From Byssochlamys sp. IMV 00236 (lineage: Eukaryota; Ascomycota; Eurotiomycetes; Eurotiales; Thermoascaceae), in assembly GCA_001931875.2 (NCBI GenBank), contig MSJH02000546.1, positions 310,001 through 374,000 of the forward strand: DNA of 64,000 bases, given 5' to 3'. This document shows positions 21,796 through 34,338 of this stretch, in pieces. A model generated the notes under the pieces. It saw nothing but the letters and a program-made list of their open reading frames with translations, was not told the DNA's origin and searched no databases. A program made the translations under genes and the position numbers. Positions within the stretch are counted from its first letter, which is position 1; every line of letters starts with the position of its first letter.

Positions 21796-24284
21796 TTACT
21801 GCTTCTCCTCAACCTCAGCGTTCTCCGCGGGAACGGTAGTCTCGCCGGCAGGAGCATCCTTCATCTCCGCGTCAGCGGCCTCGGGCTTAGCCTCAGCAGC
21901 CTTCTTGGCCTCCTCCTCCGCCTTGCGCTTGGCCTCCTCCTCGGCGCGCTTCTTGGCAGCTTCTTCCTCCTGGGCCTTGAGGATGGCCTGTCGTTCAGCC
22001 TCGACCTTGTCCAGGTAGCGCTGGATAACAGGACCAGCCAGGAAACGGATCTCGTCCATCTTCGCAACGTAGATAGCCTTGGTGGTGTCCTCACCCTCTT
22101 CGTAGAGCCAGTCCTACACATTATCATCAGTATCTTGAGAGCAACTGTCTCAGACGGGGATATGCCACTCACCTCCGTAGAGGACAGTTTGGCTCGGATC
22201 TTCTCCTTCTCCTCCTCGCTGGCGAACTCGGAGTAGGTAGTGTCGATCTTGTCACGAAGCTCGTAGATGAACGCCTCAAGCTCGTTCTTCTTCTCGTCGG
22301 TATCAGCGACCAACTTGTCCTCCATAGTCATGGCGTTTTCACGCTCGGTCCAGGCCTCCTTGGTCTGCTGGTCGATGGAGGAGGTGCCGGTCGAGATGGG
22401 CAGGTCTCCCTTGCGAACCTGCTTCTTGACCTTGCGGGTCTTCTTGCCTTCAGTAGCAGCATCGGTCTCCATAGCCTGTTGAAAAGAAGAAAAAGTTAGA
22501 ACGGATACTTTCCCCATTTGGAACTGCGGATACTTACATCGCCCTCCTTCTTCTCACCCTCCTCGGGGATAGGCTCCTCAACCTCAACGTCCTCAACGTA
22601 GTAGCCGCTCTCCACGTTCAGAATACCGTGAAGGTTCAGTCTAGCCTTCAGCTTGCAGATCATGAAGTCATCGTTGGCGTCAGCCTTGACACCCTTGACG
22701 GAGAAACGTCCGATCCAGGGGTTGATCTTGCCAGGGAGCAGTTCAGGCTTGGCATAGCGAGCCTCGAGGTCGAAAGGCTGCTTGCGGTAGAAGGTGAGGA
22801 TCTTGGTGGAAGGCATGACGTTGCCCTTGTTGAAGACCGTAAGGCTGGTGTCCTCGTCGGGAATTTCGGGGGACTGCTCCCAGGTGAACTCGATGGGGTA
22901 GTTGACAATGTCGTGCACGGCGAAGTCACGGACACGGAAGACGGGGGAAAGGATGGCGCAGCTGAAAGCACATCCACGGGCAATGGCCTCGTCCTGGTTG
23001 AGAGTGAAGGAGAGAGGCTTTCCGAAGAACTTGCTGATGGTCTCCTTGATGATGGGAACACGGGTGCAGCCACCAACCATCTCAATGTAGTCGATGTCCT
23101 CAACCTTCAACTTGGCCTCCGCGAGAGCCTGCTCCAGGGGCACGGTGATGCGCTCCAACAGGGGGCGAACCATCTCCTCCATCTCCTCACGCTTGACCAT
23201 AGCACGCACATCGATATCCTCCGTCAGAGACTCAATGCTGAGGGGTGCCTGGGCATTGGCGGACAGAACCTTCTTCAGCTTCTCGGCCGCAGTGAGGGTA
23301 CGGGCCCAGGCCTTGGTGTTGGCGCGGATGTCGACCTTGTACTTCTCCTTGAACTCATCGGCGAAGTGGTCGACGAGGGCCTTGTCGAAGTTGCGACCAC
23401 CGAAGTGACGGTCGTAAGCGGTCGCCTTCACGTTGAGCTCGCCCTTTCGGAACTCAACAACGGAAGCGGTGTAGTTGCTGTGTCCGATATCGACGAAGAC
23501 CACTCTCCGGGGCTTCTCCTCCGCGGAGGGGAGATCCAGCTTGGTGATACCGTAGCCCAGGGCGGCGGCAGTCGTGTCGTTCATAAGTCTCAGCAGCTTC
23601 AGACCGGCGATTTCGGCGGCATCCACCATAGCTCTCCGCTGCGCATCAGTGAACCAGGGCGGGCAACTGAGGACGACATCGGAAACGGGAAGCTTGAGCT
23701 CCCTGGAGGCGGTGTCCTTGATCTTGCTCAGGTAGGCGGCCACCAGTTGCGTTCCAGTGAACTTCTCCTTCTTCCCGAGGTAGGTCACCTCAGCACCAAC
23801 CTGTCCATTGACTTCACACAGGGTAGCCGTGTTGTACTCCTGCTCGATCTGGACATCTGGGTCTGAGAACGTACGACCGAGGAGACGCTTCAACGAACCG
23901 ACGGTGTTCTTGAGGTTGGAGACCTCCTGTGTCTTGGCCGTCTCACCCAGATATCTGCTCTTGGGACCGAATCCAACTAGAGATCTGTATACGACAAAGA
24001 GCCACCGTCAGTACAGATATTTCACAGCAGTTATAATAATAAATAAAACAGGATATCAACTTACGGAGTTGATCGGTTGGAGACCTCATTTGTGATCTGT
24101 GCACCAGCACTGCATGTTAGTCTTGTTTCACATCTGGCGTAGCCACCTATTGCACATAGATCTGGTAGGTTGACTCTTATGGCGGGGGGAGGAGGGGGTG
24201 GTTACGCACAATGTCAATACCCTTGTTCCTTGCGACACCAATCTTGGTGCTCTGCGCACCGAAATCTATGCCGACAACACTCAT
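21796..24284 (-). CDS. sse1: Hsp110/Sse1-type Hsp70-family chaperone (nucleotide-exchange factor)
   Basis: Five exons (24210-24284, 24065-24096, 22538-23984, 22173-22475, 21796-22113) give 724 residues, the usual length for fungal Hsp88/Sse1. The start, MSVVGIDFGAQSTKIGVAR, is the first phosphate loop of the actin-like ATPase. The joint GIDI-ITNEVSNRSTP across intron 1 matches the family exactly. LLRLMNDTTAAALGYG and VVFVDIGHSN are further nucleotide-binding segments. The substrate domain is followed by an acidic loop (EEPIPEEGEKKEGD), a helical domain, and an extended Ala/Glu/Lys-rich coiled tail typical of Hsp110. Such proteins release ADP from Hsp70 and hold unfolded protein in the cytosol. 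Exon 2 is only 32 nt. Confidence 0.96.
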
Positions 24285-25288
24285 TGTGGGAGAAGATTTA
24301 GGTGATGGAAGATGGTATGGCGGGTTGAAAGGTGGGTGGAAGAGAGAGAATGGAGCGGATGATGGGTTGCGGAGGGGAGGAATTTGCAGCTGCGAGCTAA
24401 CTTATCACAGCGGCGGTGATAGACGGTGAGGTGGGCTGGGTTTTTTTTTGGGCGGGCACTGGTCGTCAGGCGGGCGAGGCAGCGTCCTTGCGCAAGTATT
24501 ATTATTACCTTCGTCACTGAACAGCGTGCTCAACAACAATTATTATTCACAGGACAACTGGAAGATCAACAAAAAGGGTGAATTCTGGACATTGACCTAA
24601 AAATACTCGATTATCTGAGAATATCCTCTACTCCCTTCCTGTTCTGCTCTGCCTTTACTCAATATTTCTCGCATCGAAGCTTCTGGTGCCCACTCGATTC
24701 TTCGCCCAACTCACCGCCCTGTAGTTTTTCATCCGGCAGAACTGAGGTGGCGGGCTGACCGCTCTTGGCGGGGCTCTCCATGTCATGTTGATTCTGTTCT
24801 TTTGGGCGTCAACTGTCGACGGGATTATTTATATTTATTGTTGAGGGCAATAATCAGTGGCTGTTATCTCCTACTCTAGAATGGCTGGAAGCAATTCCGA
24901 GTAGCTTCTGCCCAGCATACTCTAGTCATCATGGTAGATACTCTACGCTATGGGCCAGAAAGCCTGGGAATGCCCCACTTCTAGTTATTCAATCGAGGAG
25001 GAATAATGAACGATTCCTTTGATGAACGTTGGTTCTCTTTCGGACCAACTGACGTAGCCCGCTGGCCAGACACGAGTATGTCCCTGATAGGCCTCTTTTC
25101 GGTAATCTGTCTACTAGGGTACGGGGTTCTTTGTGAGTCGAATTCATTGAAGACTTTTTCGGTATTAGCTTGCTATGATAGTAGCCTGAATTCGTCGCCA
25201 AAGACTGTCTTGAGAATTGAGGACTAACTGCCTGACATTGCACTGTCTTTTGGTCTTGATTTTGGGCTCCAGAAATGTGTTGGGTTAT
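24285..25288. other. Hsp110 promoter and 3' flank of the GT2 gene
   Basis: It includes a G-rich stretch near the Hsp110 start and a GAAGCTTC inverted pair at 24676-24683. The latter has the GAAnnTTC shape of a heat-shock element, about 390 bases upstream of the Hsp110 ATG; two units are suggestive only. No gene is seen. Confidence 0.5.
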
Positions 25289-27836
25289 TCATACCAGGTC
25301 ATCGGCATCGCGCGATCTCTTGAATGGCCACAGCCGTTTCTTCTGCAGCTTCTTAGGGCGCGCCCGGTTAGGCCTCTGCAGGGGCACGAGGGACGGATGG
25401 GACTCGCTCTCCAGGCCCTCGGCACTCTCATCCCAGTAAGGTTGCTGCGGACTGTTCCTCCCAAGGGGACTGCGCATCAAGTGCGACGAGCGTGAAAGAT
25501 CAAGGGTCGTGTCTGGAAGAGCCAGGGGAGTGCTTGACACGCTGACTGTCGAGTTGGTCGGTATTGTCAGTAGCGATTGTGTGACGGAATCAAGACTCCC
25601 ATGGCTATTCTCCTGTGATAACCCAGTCCCGTTTGCGATGTTCGCATAGTCAGACTCGCCGGGGTCAATAATCGAACTGGATGACCGTTGTGCCTGACGG
25701 GCAATGTATAGTTTAGCCAGATCCTCCTCACCCATGATACTCTCAATGCGACGCGGCATGCAAATCGAAGTCTCTCCTGATTCACCAGTAAAGACCGAAT
25801 CGAATGAGTTGCGCGACTGTAGCGGGATTCGTGGGATATCAGGGAACTGCGTCATGACCTGAGAGAGTGTCAAGGCTGAATCCTCCCTATTGAGATAGTA
25901 GCCATTGGACAGCTGTTCGGGTGCTGCGAAGCGACCCTCCACCTTCTCGGAAGGATGTATTGGAACCACTTTCTTCTCTTCCTCTGCTGTCCGGAATGTG
26001 TCGAGGTTCACGTTGAGTTCGTCACCCTGGGCCTTTGCCTGTTCCACAGCTTCCTCAGGTGAGATGTGATCGCCAGCAGCTGCAGCATCCGCTCTTGGAC
26101 CACCCCAGGTTCGCTGTCCTGCAGTGAAGATGCCGTAAACCATATAGAGCCAATTGAAGAACGGGTTCAAGATGAACATCAGCGGATAAAGCCACGCCTT
26201 GAACCGCTTCAACTTTGCCCCAAAATAGAGCATGAGGAGATAGTTGAGGCCCAAGGAGACAGCAATGAAACCCACTGGGAGATTCTTGATCTTGTTGGAC
26301 GTCGTAATAATGGAGATGACCATGATGAAGAACAGGAGGGCGGTGGTGCGAATCGTATTCTGCATGAAACGCACCAGACATAACACAGGGTATCGTTTCC
26401 ATAGCCGAATATCCGTCAACATGCAGACTTCATTGGTAATGAATCCGAGAAACCATCGACGACGTTGCTTCAGCAGACTTCGAAAGGTCTGGACTGCCTC
26501 GGTCTTGCAGAACGCGCTCGTGCACATCTGTATCTGATACCTCTCCTTGGCCCCAATCATAAACAAATGCGTAAGCCATCGATCTTCTCCCAGGTGACAT
26601 TTCCCATAATCGAACAAATCTTCGCACTGCTCAGCCTTGTCAGCGAAGTAGTACTTGGCCATCTTGCGGAACGCTGAAAACCGTAATATTGTCAGTGCCC
26701 CTGGTAGGCAAGTCACTGCACCACAGCTGGACTCAACAGAACGCTCAAAGAGCTGGCCATGAATATATTCCATGTCCTGCAAGATCGTAATCAGAGAGTT
26801 CTTTTCTGTTGTCGACGTGATGACCCCGGTCATAGCAAGCATATTATGCTTGCTACCTGGCTTCAACTCCATGTCGTACATAAAGTTTTGGAGACAGACT
26901 CTGTCAAGTATGCAATCGGAGTCGATGAAAAGTACGAACAAGTTATCATGCCGTTTGAGATAGTCTGCATACACCTTATCTATTAGTTTGAAGGTCTGCT
27001 TCTGGCAATGGCGTTTGCCGCCGTGCTTGAACCGCGATACCGTTATTCTTGCACCCTTGTAGGTCACATCGATGCTCTGAGGATAGCTTTTGAGAGAGAT
27101 CGGAATACCGAGGTGCGAGACGACTTTCAGGTAATCCTCATCGACGACACCTCCATCGTACGACAGAAAGACGTGAATACAATATGCTGGGTAGTCGCAG
27201 TCAACGACAGAGTCGATAGCCTTTATCAGAACGGCGGGGTCCTCTTTGTATACTGGCATCACGATAACCGTCTTCGGAGCAGTCTTATCATCGAGGACCT
27301 GCTTGATGCGTTTTGTTCTTCCCAGAGAACTAGTGACTAGCCTGTAAACGCAAAATAACCATGGCACGATCAAGAGAACTGCGAATGTCCAGAAGGCAAA
27401 CCACTGTAGAAACGAGACCATCTTTTCTGGAAAATATTGTGTGATTGCGGCTGGCAACGGAAGAGTGACAACCATGACCGGGAGGAAGATACCCCTGTAC
27501 AGAAACCATCTGGTAAGTCTGTGCTTCCGAACAGAGTAGCCATTTCACTCTACCTGAAAATCGTGAACAAGAACATCATCATGATGGCTAAGACCTTGAT
27601 GCTCCAGTGTTCCGCCTTTTGATATACCTTGACCAGGCAATAGAGAAATGCCGCCAACCAAAGAAACCACTCGAGAAAGGCGGCGAGCATGACGGGACCG
27701 ATTATAGATACGTAGACAATCTATGACAAGTCTGGTTAAACTATATTCTCCCGGTATTTCAAGGGCGTGCCTGGCATACGTCTTTCACCGGCCATGGTGC
27801 CGTACTTGGCGATACGCCGTTGTCGTATTCCGACAT
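25289..27836 (-). CDS. Chitin-synthase-like family 2 glycosyltransferase
   Basis: Three exons (27780-27836, 27554-27720, 25289-27509) give 814 residues. The two 5' exons are inferred from splice sites and continuity; they add the start (MSEYDNG) and membrane helices. About three N-terminal helices precede the GT2 domain: PKTVIVMPVYKED, then the D-x-D site FIDSDCILD, the acceptor motif GEDRWLTHLF and the processive-enzyme motif QRRRW. At least three C-terminal helices follow, ending in GQRTWGGPR and a long hydrophilic tail. These are the motifs of chitin synthases, most like the division lacking the N-terminal mitotic domain (class VI/VII style). It should polymerise UDP-GlcNAc or a related sugar at the plasma membrane. 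The exact class is uncertain. Intron 2 is short (44 nt). Confidence 0.85.
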
Positions 27837-28902
27837 GAGATTCAACGTTATCTGAACAAGACAATGGACTATAGAGACTTCTGGTTATTGATCTGTCGCA
27901 GAGACCCGGGAGCCAGTTGCGGACGAACCTCGCTAAGGATACGAAGCAATATAGAAGCGAAGACCGTCAGTCAGAAGATATTGGCAGAAGTGGCAGCCCC
28001 GAAGTTATGACAGCGACCTGCTACAAGGAAGCCTTATGGTGATGATAGCGACAGAACGAGGAGACTGATGGATGCGAGGAGTAGGAGATTATTTTCGATG
28101 TACCTGCGACGATACCGTAGACGAATACCTAATATCGAAGAGTTATTGAGCAGTGATTCAGAAGTGGAGTCGTGCCGATAGATGTCTGTTTCCTCTTCTC
28201 ACCTCAGCTACAGAGGCTTGCCTTGCAAACGAATCTCGCGGATCAACTGCATCGTCCTCTTAGCAAGACAGGCACGTATTTGCGCCTTGCGCGATGTCTG
28301 AGAATAAAGCAAGAAGCTATCCTTAACGGGCTGGCGATTGTGGAATGAGAAAATACTATAAAGGCAGGAATCATGTTTTGCATAAAAGAGGCGCAGACCT
28401 GCCAGCAAACATCGCCGAGAACAAGGCAGGTGCGTGACTGCAATTCACGTCTCACAAGACACGCAGATGCTATTTTAAGCACATTACATGCGGACACCAC
28501 TCACAAAACTCATTTGAGGAGTCATATTATCCGCACATTGAGCAGCATCATTATTCTCAATGTGCTGAATTTGTTAATTTGATGGTGAATTGTTAGCAGC
28601 TGAATTTCTTTCCTTTGTTCTAGTGATTTCTTTGTTTCGAATTCCGGGTCCAGTATGAGATTGATTATAGGTCCACGCTAATATGGTACTTCTAAGTTCG
28701 ATTATGCTATTATGAAACCATACTATGGCAGCTATATAATTATATCAGCGACAAGTTTCCAACTGCTGCCATCGTGGGGGTTGCAGTCGAAAAGCTAATG
28801 ATCGGTTGGATATGGCATCAAACGTGCACAATGCAAGTATCCATAATATTACTTTCGTAAATATATACATGGAACATGAAGTCGAAGAACATGTAAATTT
28901 AG
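27837..28902. other. Spacer between the GT2 gene start and the Zn2Cys6 gene end
   Basis: A 1.07-kb region upstream of the minus-strand GT2 gene, AT-rich toward 28560-28900. Short frames only; no gene, repeat or clear motif recognised. Confidence 0.55.
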
Positions 28903-31441
28903 CTACTGAGACGTTCCAGCATAGTATGCATCCCAAGAAAACCAGTCGAAGGTGCTATCCAACGCCCGTTTGCGACTGTGTGAATAACTTGATGTAGGAG
29001 CAACTCCAGGTACTGATGGGATATTTTGCCTTTCAGGTCCAGATGCAGGCCATGGAGCTGTTATATCTGCTGGTAGCCACTGTAGGTAACTATCGAGATC
29101 TAACCCTTCGATGGCAAAATGCGGAGCGCTTTCCTCGTGAAGTGCGTTACCCGGAAGTGATGCAGCATTAGTGCGCTCTCTATCAAGTGAATCATATCTC
29201 TGACTCTCTTCGTACGGTAGCGTCATCTGGGAAAAGTTGCTAGATGTCGTAGTTTGACTAGCAGCCTGTCTTGACATAGTGGTCCTCACATGATGTTGTG
29301 CAAGCTGCAGGAATACAGAGGCGACACGTTCCAACCTGGAGCAGATCTTGGCCAGGAGATGTAGTTGGCTTCTCATGCTAGCAAAATAGGATACTGTTGT
29401 GGCCAGCAGGCCAAGGTCATGATCGATCATTGACCTCAACGATCCGCGGCTGTGAACAATGTTCTCGAATATCACGAAGAATGGAGTAAAGGGATAATAA
29501 AGGAGTTGCCTACGATGATTTCATGACGGGGTAAGAATTTGTAGGATAGGAGTTTTAGCTTGCGTGGGAAAGGTATAGGGATTCATACCATACTGCTCCA
29601 TTGTAAACGGATTTCCAGTTGGAGACCATTGAGGGCAGAAGTGAGATGGCCTCTCGGGCAGATGCCAACCGAAGGCTTGAGCAAGAAGCATCTCCTTTGA
29701 GAAGTACAATAAGGGTATGCAGATATCCAAATCTGATGCCATGAACGCCTAGATGCATCTCTCGAAGTTGAGTCGCATTCGCCCAAGCGCTTTCTCTGGT
29801 TATGGTTTCCGACAGAGCCTTATGAGGACACAAGTAAGAATCTATCATCGAAATTCTACAAGGATACAGAGTGAACGGACCTTATTTGTGTGCGTATACC
29901 ATGCATCGAGTTTTATCCTGAGTTCATCTCTTGTCAGAGGTGACTCCCCAAAGGTCAAGAGATCCACTATGTGGCCGGTCAACTTTGCCACTTCGATCAT
30001 ACTGCTAAATAGCTCAGCTCCAAATGTAGAACCCTGCGTGCTGCTGCAAGAGTCACTGATAACTGGGTTCTCATGTGGATGGAATTTAAGCAAGTAATGA
30101 CGGCCAGGCAATGGTATATTCCCGTACAGGGCTGTAGGGAGAAACGTAGGTCGGCCAAAAGCAAGGGCACAAGATTTGTCGATCGCAAAAAGGAGCCAGA
30201 AGAGACAGAGTTTCCGTTGTCTGACATCGGAGTCATTGTCGGAGGCAGCATGAAGCCCCAGAGCTTCAGCTTGGCGGCAAGCATGTCCTACCAACATCCA
30301 GGACAAGTTAGGGGAGGCAAAGTCCTCTCCGTGGACAGCAAGTAGCACCAAAGCCTGTATATTCTCTTCACGTGGTTCAAGAAAGATACTGCTGTTGTTG
30401 AGTGCAAGTTGCATGTTCCGTCGAAACCTTTCGACTTGATTATTATCATCATGTTCCGCGGAAACGAGGGCAAGCATCATATAATTGAATAAAACCACCC
30501 ACGCCTTCTGGGCGACATTTCCTGGATCAAAGACAACCTGTCTTAGGATATCATGCGATGGAATCTCGAAATATACCTCAGCCATCTCTATGCATTCAAG
30601 GAAACCTAAAATGAGCAGACTTCAGCCAGAATGATCGACGTGTTATGGATAACAAAAAGCTTACGGCCTATCAGACTGTATCCAACCCTTTCCGTGGGCA
30701 CGTAGAACCCAGAGGCCTCCTCTTTCATCCCCTGATCGATTTCGGCCCTAGTTAACGTATTAGATAGATACTGTAGTTCCGAATGAGCTTCCTGATGAAC
30801 AGAGCTCTGCGACTTGGATATAGCCTCGATAGTAGCTGATGTCTCCCTTAGGAATGAGAATGCGTGTGATGGACCGACGAAAAGCCCCGGACTGGGGTCG
30901 CTCTTCGGGCCAGGAATTGTCGAAGTTGGTCCCTGCCTCTGCATTTCCTGAATATCTGGGGCCACGACTCTCAAAATCTGGTTGATTGAAATGTTTAATT
31001 GCTGGATAGCATTCTCAACACGTTGCAGCCGTTGGCCAATATTGCCGTCCATCTGAAGAGAATGCTGTGCATTCTGTGTGCTCGTGTCCACATCACTTGG
31101 TCCCAAACTAATCAGTCATGAAATAGTCTACGAGACAGGCATTTTGGACAGCCTACTTCTGATTTGTTGGGACATGAGAAGGAGATGAATTATCTCGCGA
31201 ATAGTCACAACTGCCGGGCCATGGCTTACAGGTGCTACATTTGGGTAGCTCCTTTGAACACCTGGGATCTAATTAGCTTTATCAAACTCAACATTATGGT
31301 GTGTATTACTTGAGCTTTTTCTGTCGACAGTAGTCACACTAGACTGCGGTCAGCAGTTGCAGAGCAAAGAATTGTTCAACTCTTCCTTACTGCGAAGCGG
31401 GCTAGACCATCGCCTGTCCTTGTTGCTTCGTTATTTTGCAT
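28903..31441 (-). CDS. Zn2Cys6 transcription factor with fungal-specific regulatory domain
   Basis: Seven exons (31391-31441, 31310-31338, 31157-31261, 30665-31107, 29881-30605, 29589-29818, 28903-29509), phase-consistent, give 729 residues. The zinc cluster is assembled over exons 2-3: CDYCRQKKLKC-SKELPK-CSTC-KPWPGS-C. A leucine-rich coiled segment (LQRVENAIQQLNISINQIL) for dimerisation follows, then the fungal-specific domain (LVLLAVHGEDFASPNLSWML, RLKL-type FGRPTFLP). The middle joint reads YYPFTPFFVIFENI, a hallmark of this family. Intron 5 is the weak point: its donor is GTCCGT and its acceptor AAG, but no better pair keeps the frame. It is divergent from the FAD monooxygenase gene, 595 bp away, the usual arrangement of a local regulator and its target. 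Confidence 0.87.
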
Positions 31442-32036
31442 CCTAACGACTGAATTGATCGAGAGACCCCCCTACTCAAAGAGATTCCAGACACCAGGCA
31501 ATGATCGAGAACAAATCTGATAGAATGAAGCCGGAGGCCACCTCAATACCCTTCCGGAGGATGAGTGAACAGGGCCCCACAACTTCCGGAAGGTCTTGTT
31601 ATGAGTGGCTGGGGTGCCCCGCTGTTTCCGTCATTCTCCAATCATACGTGTTTCTTCCGGAGGCCGCGAGACATATGGTATCAAAATTATAGCTATAAGA
31701 AACTGTAAAGATAGCTCAGAAACACAGGACACAGTATGATTCATCCATAGTCATGCTGCGGGGTTGTCCGAGTGCATCCAATCACTACTCCTTAGACCCT
31801 TTTCTAGATGCTACCTAGTCTACTATACTGAACGAGAAGGAAGTTCAAGTGCACCGAATATAAGAACCCCCAGAGACTTCTTAGAACCCAGTTACTAGAA
31901 TTTAATGACAACTGCATTGCTTCGAGTGAGCTCTTTCTTCCAGAAAGACAAAGCAGTCAAGTAACAGAAACAGATCTATTCCGTTCTTGAACTCAATATC
32001 TCATCCCACTGTTGTTATTCTCCCCATTAGTCCATA
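31442..32036. promoter_or_regulatory. Divergent promoter with four CCGGA-type repeats
   Basis: This 595-bp region separates the Zn2Cys6 gene (minus) from the FAD monooxygenase gene (plus). Repeats with a CCGGA(G/A)G core start at 31531 (GCCGGAGG context), 31551 (CTTCCGGAGG), 31583 (CTTCCGGAAG, a perfect 10-bp palindrome) and 31654 (CTTCCGGAGG). They are the most likely binding sites for the adjacent regulator. That assignment is inference. Confidence 0.6.
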
Positions 32037-33354
32037 ATGGTTCCTGACATTGCAATCATCGGTGCTGGGCCATGCGGACTAACATTCGCTCGTTTGCTCG
32101 AGCTCAACAATATCAACTATATCATCTTCGAGCGTGACGCATCATCCACACCCACGCCGCAACATCAGGGTGGCACCTTGGACTTACACCCAAAAACAGG
32201 CCAGCTCGCTCTGAAGCGCGCAGGTCTTTTTGAAGAGTATAGCAAGATCGCTCGCTGGAACGCCGGTACAGGAGTCGTTATGGACCCAGCCGGTAAAACG
32301 TACGTCAATTTTGACAAAGGAGCGGAGGGACCCGAGATCGATCGTGTGCAATTGCGTCGTCTTCTCCTTGATTCTGTGCCCGAGGAGAAAATCCGTTGGG
32401 ATCATGCTGTCAAGGCTGTGGAGAAGGTTGAATCTGGTGCCGGTTGGGTGATTAGATTTGCGGACGGCAGCACGGCGGCTGGGTTCAAGCTCATTGTTGG
32501 AGCTGATGGAGCATGGAGCAAGATCAGGCCGCTGGTAAGTGGCTCCTCTAAGCTATGGAGGGACTCTTCTCGAATAAAGCCTGCGAAAGACATCTTTCAG
32601 AGTGAGTTCGGACCAAAATCGCTGACACATATTATCTGTTCTTCCCTAGATCACGCCTGCAAAACCGGTATATTCCAGGAAAATGTATATCGAAGGCCGC
32701 ATCCCGCAAGGCAATCCACGCTACGCCGCTGTCAACGCAGTTACGGGCGCTGGAACAATGATGGCGATGGGGGCTGGTAAGCAGCTTGCTGTACAACAGG
32801 TGGCCGACGGATCCTATCGGGTGTATCTTGGACTGCAAGTGCCCGAAGACTTTCCCCGCAACATTATTGACATTTCTTCCACAGAGTCTGCTAAGAATAC
32901 ATTCTTATCTTCCTCTGAATTCTTCGCCGATTGGGCGCCAGATCTCAAAGAGATTATCGCTAATACAGAAGGGCCCCTCCGCTCCTGGGCGATGCATAGA
33001 ATGCTTGTCGAATCGATGGGGTGGACGCGTGTCCGTGGCCTTGCTCTCATAGGTGATGCAGCGCACGTCTCGACGCCTTTTGTTGGCGAGGGCGTCAACT
33101 GGGCCATGTACGACGCACTTGTGTTGGCAGACCGTATCGTCGAGCAATATAAGCGCACTGGTGACGGAGTCGCAGATGAAGACGATCAATTGGAGCGTGC
33201 AGTGGCACAGTATGAAGAGGAAATGTTCCCGCGTGCCAAGGACTTTATCGAGCGTTGCATGGCTAGTGAGGAGTTATGCTTCAGCGAAGATGCTGCGCAA
33301 CGACTTGCAGATATCCTCCATGATCCCAGCCAGACCATCTTGGGCAAGGCCTGA
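32037..33354 (+). CDS. FAD-dependent monooxygenase (TetX/aromatic hydroxylase-like)
   Basis: Two exons (32037-32534, 32650-33354) give 400 residues. The N-terminal dinucleotide fold is DIAIIGAGPCGLTFARLLE (GxGxxG). The FAD-ribityl motif is GDAAHVSTPFVGEGVNWAMYDALVLAD (GD motif with the following helix). Between them, GAGTMMAMGAGKQLAVQQ resembles the TetX/UbiH class of single-component flavin hydroxylases. These oxidise aromatic or polycyclic substrates using NAD(P)H and O2, in the cytosol. The intron has good splice sites and leaves PLITPAKPVYS intact. No truncation is seen. The neighbouring divergent Zn2Cys6 gene probably controls it. The substrate is unknown. Confidence 0.92.
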
Positions 33355-34338
33355 GAACAGAAATTGGACAAGAGACGGGGGTTTGACTGGTAACTTACTG
33401 TGCTGCATATGGGGGTATCCTGTTTAATATACGTTATATGCGTTAGTGAAGCGCTGGATAGATGAATACAATCTCCATTTCTATTCTCTTCTCTAGCTCG
33501 CCTCCATGTATAGGTGAAGACTAGCTAGCTGGAGCCCGATGTCATGATTTCGATTCTGCTCAGTAGGCGGTTGCAATTGATCCATGATGCGATACTCCCT
33601 CAATAAACCTTAGTATGACAGGTGCTATTCGAACAGTAACATGACAGGGTTGATAGTTTATGTAGGGACAAGTGGAATGAGTGACTGCTTCTGCGCCTCC
33701 AGGACTCAGACAGGATGACAGGTCAGATCTAGACCAGTTAGGGCTCTCAGGGTTAGACCCTAATCAGCGATAAGGGGTTCCTTGCTCTTTTATAGGCTAA
33801 CCGGATATAGATTAGTTCATATTTCGCAGCGCGGTCACGTGTACGAGACCGGATCGAAGAAGATGAGCAGTTCTGACGCGCTGCAATTCGACGGGATATC
33901 TTGCTGGTAGAATATGGAGAACTATCCTATTCAATGCACTGTAGTATCGTAAATACTTGATCCCGCGTAAATGCGACCATAAATCGGCCGGGCTACACGC
34001 GTGACGGACATTTCCCTAGTCTCCGCTGCGGGCGGCAGCTGGTGCAGTCCCGGTGGCTGAAGCTCCCGATTGCTCTGCCAGAAAATTTCCCCCGCCGCTA
34101 TCGATCGCTCGCGTTTGTCGAAACAATAATTTCTTCCCTCGCCATTCTGCCATATTTCACGTCTTCGCGTTCACAGCAGCTCGAGTGCGTGTTTTCCAAA
34201 TCAGACGTGAACGTCTTTGTTTGTCAACTCTTCATCTTCGAAAGTCTTACCGACCTCGAAGAAAGGGTGGCGTACAGCGGCGCCCGCTGCAACTGCGAAT
34301 TCTACGACTGTCTGGTTTGCTAATTCTCACCTGCAGTC
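33355..34338. other. Spacer between the FAD monooxygenase and the La gene
   Basis: 3' flank of the monooxygenase and promoter/leader of the La gene. Short tandem bits (GCTAGCTAGCT near 33521) occur. No gene is seen. The last 300 bases are GC-richer and pyrimidine-rich, consistent with the La leader. Confidence 0.55.

Noticed and set aside
22628..23866. A 412-codon plus-strand open frame
   Set aside because: It lies antisense to the Hsp110 ATPase domain. Long antisense frames over Hsp70-family genes are a well-known by-product of codon bias, and it has no domain or exon structure of its own.
24676..24683. Heat-shock element upstream of the Hsp110 gene
   Set aside because: Only two GAA/TTC units are clear; a functional element normally needs at least three. 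It is mentioned in the spacer entry but not called.
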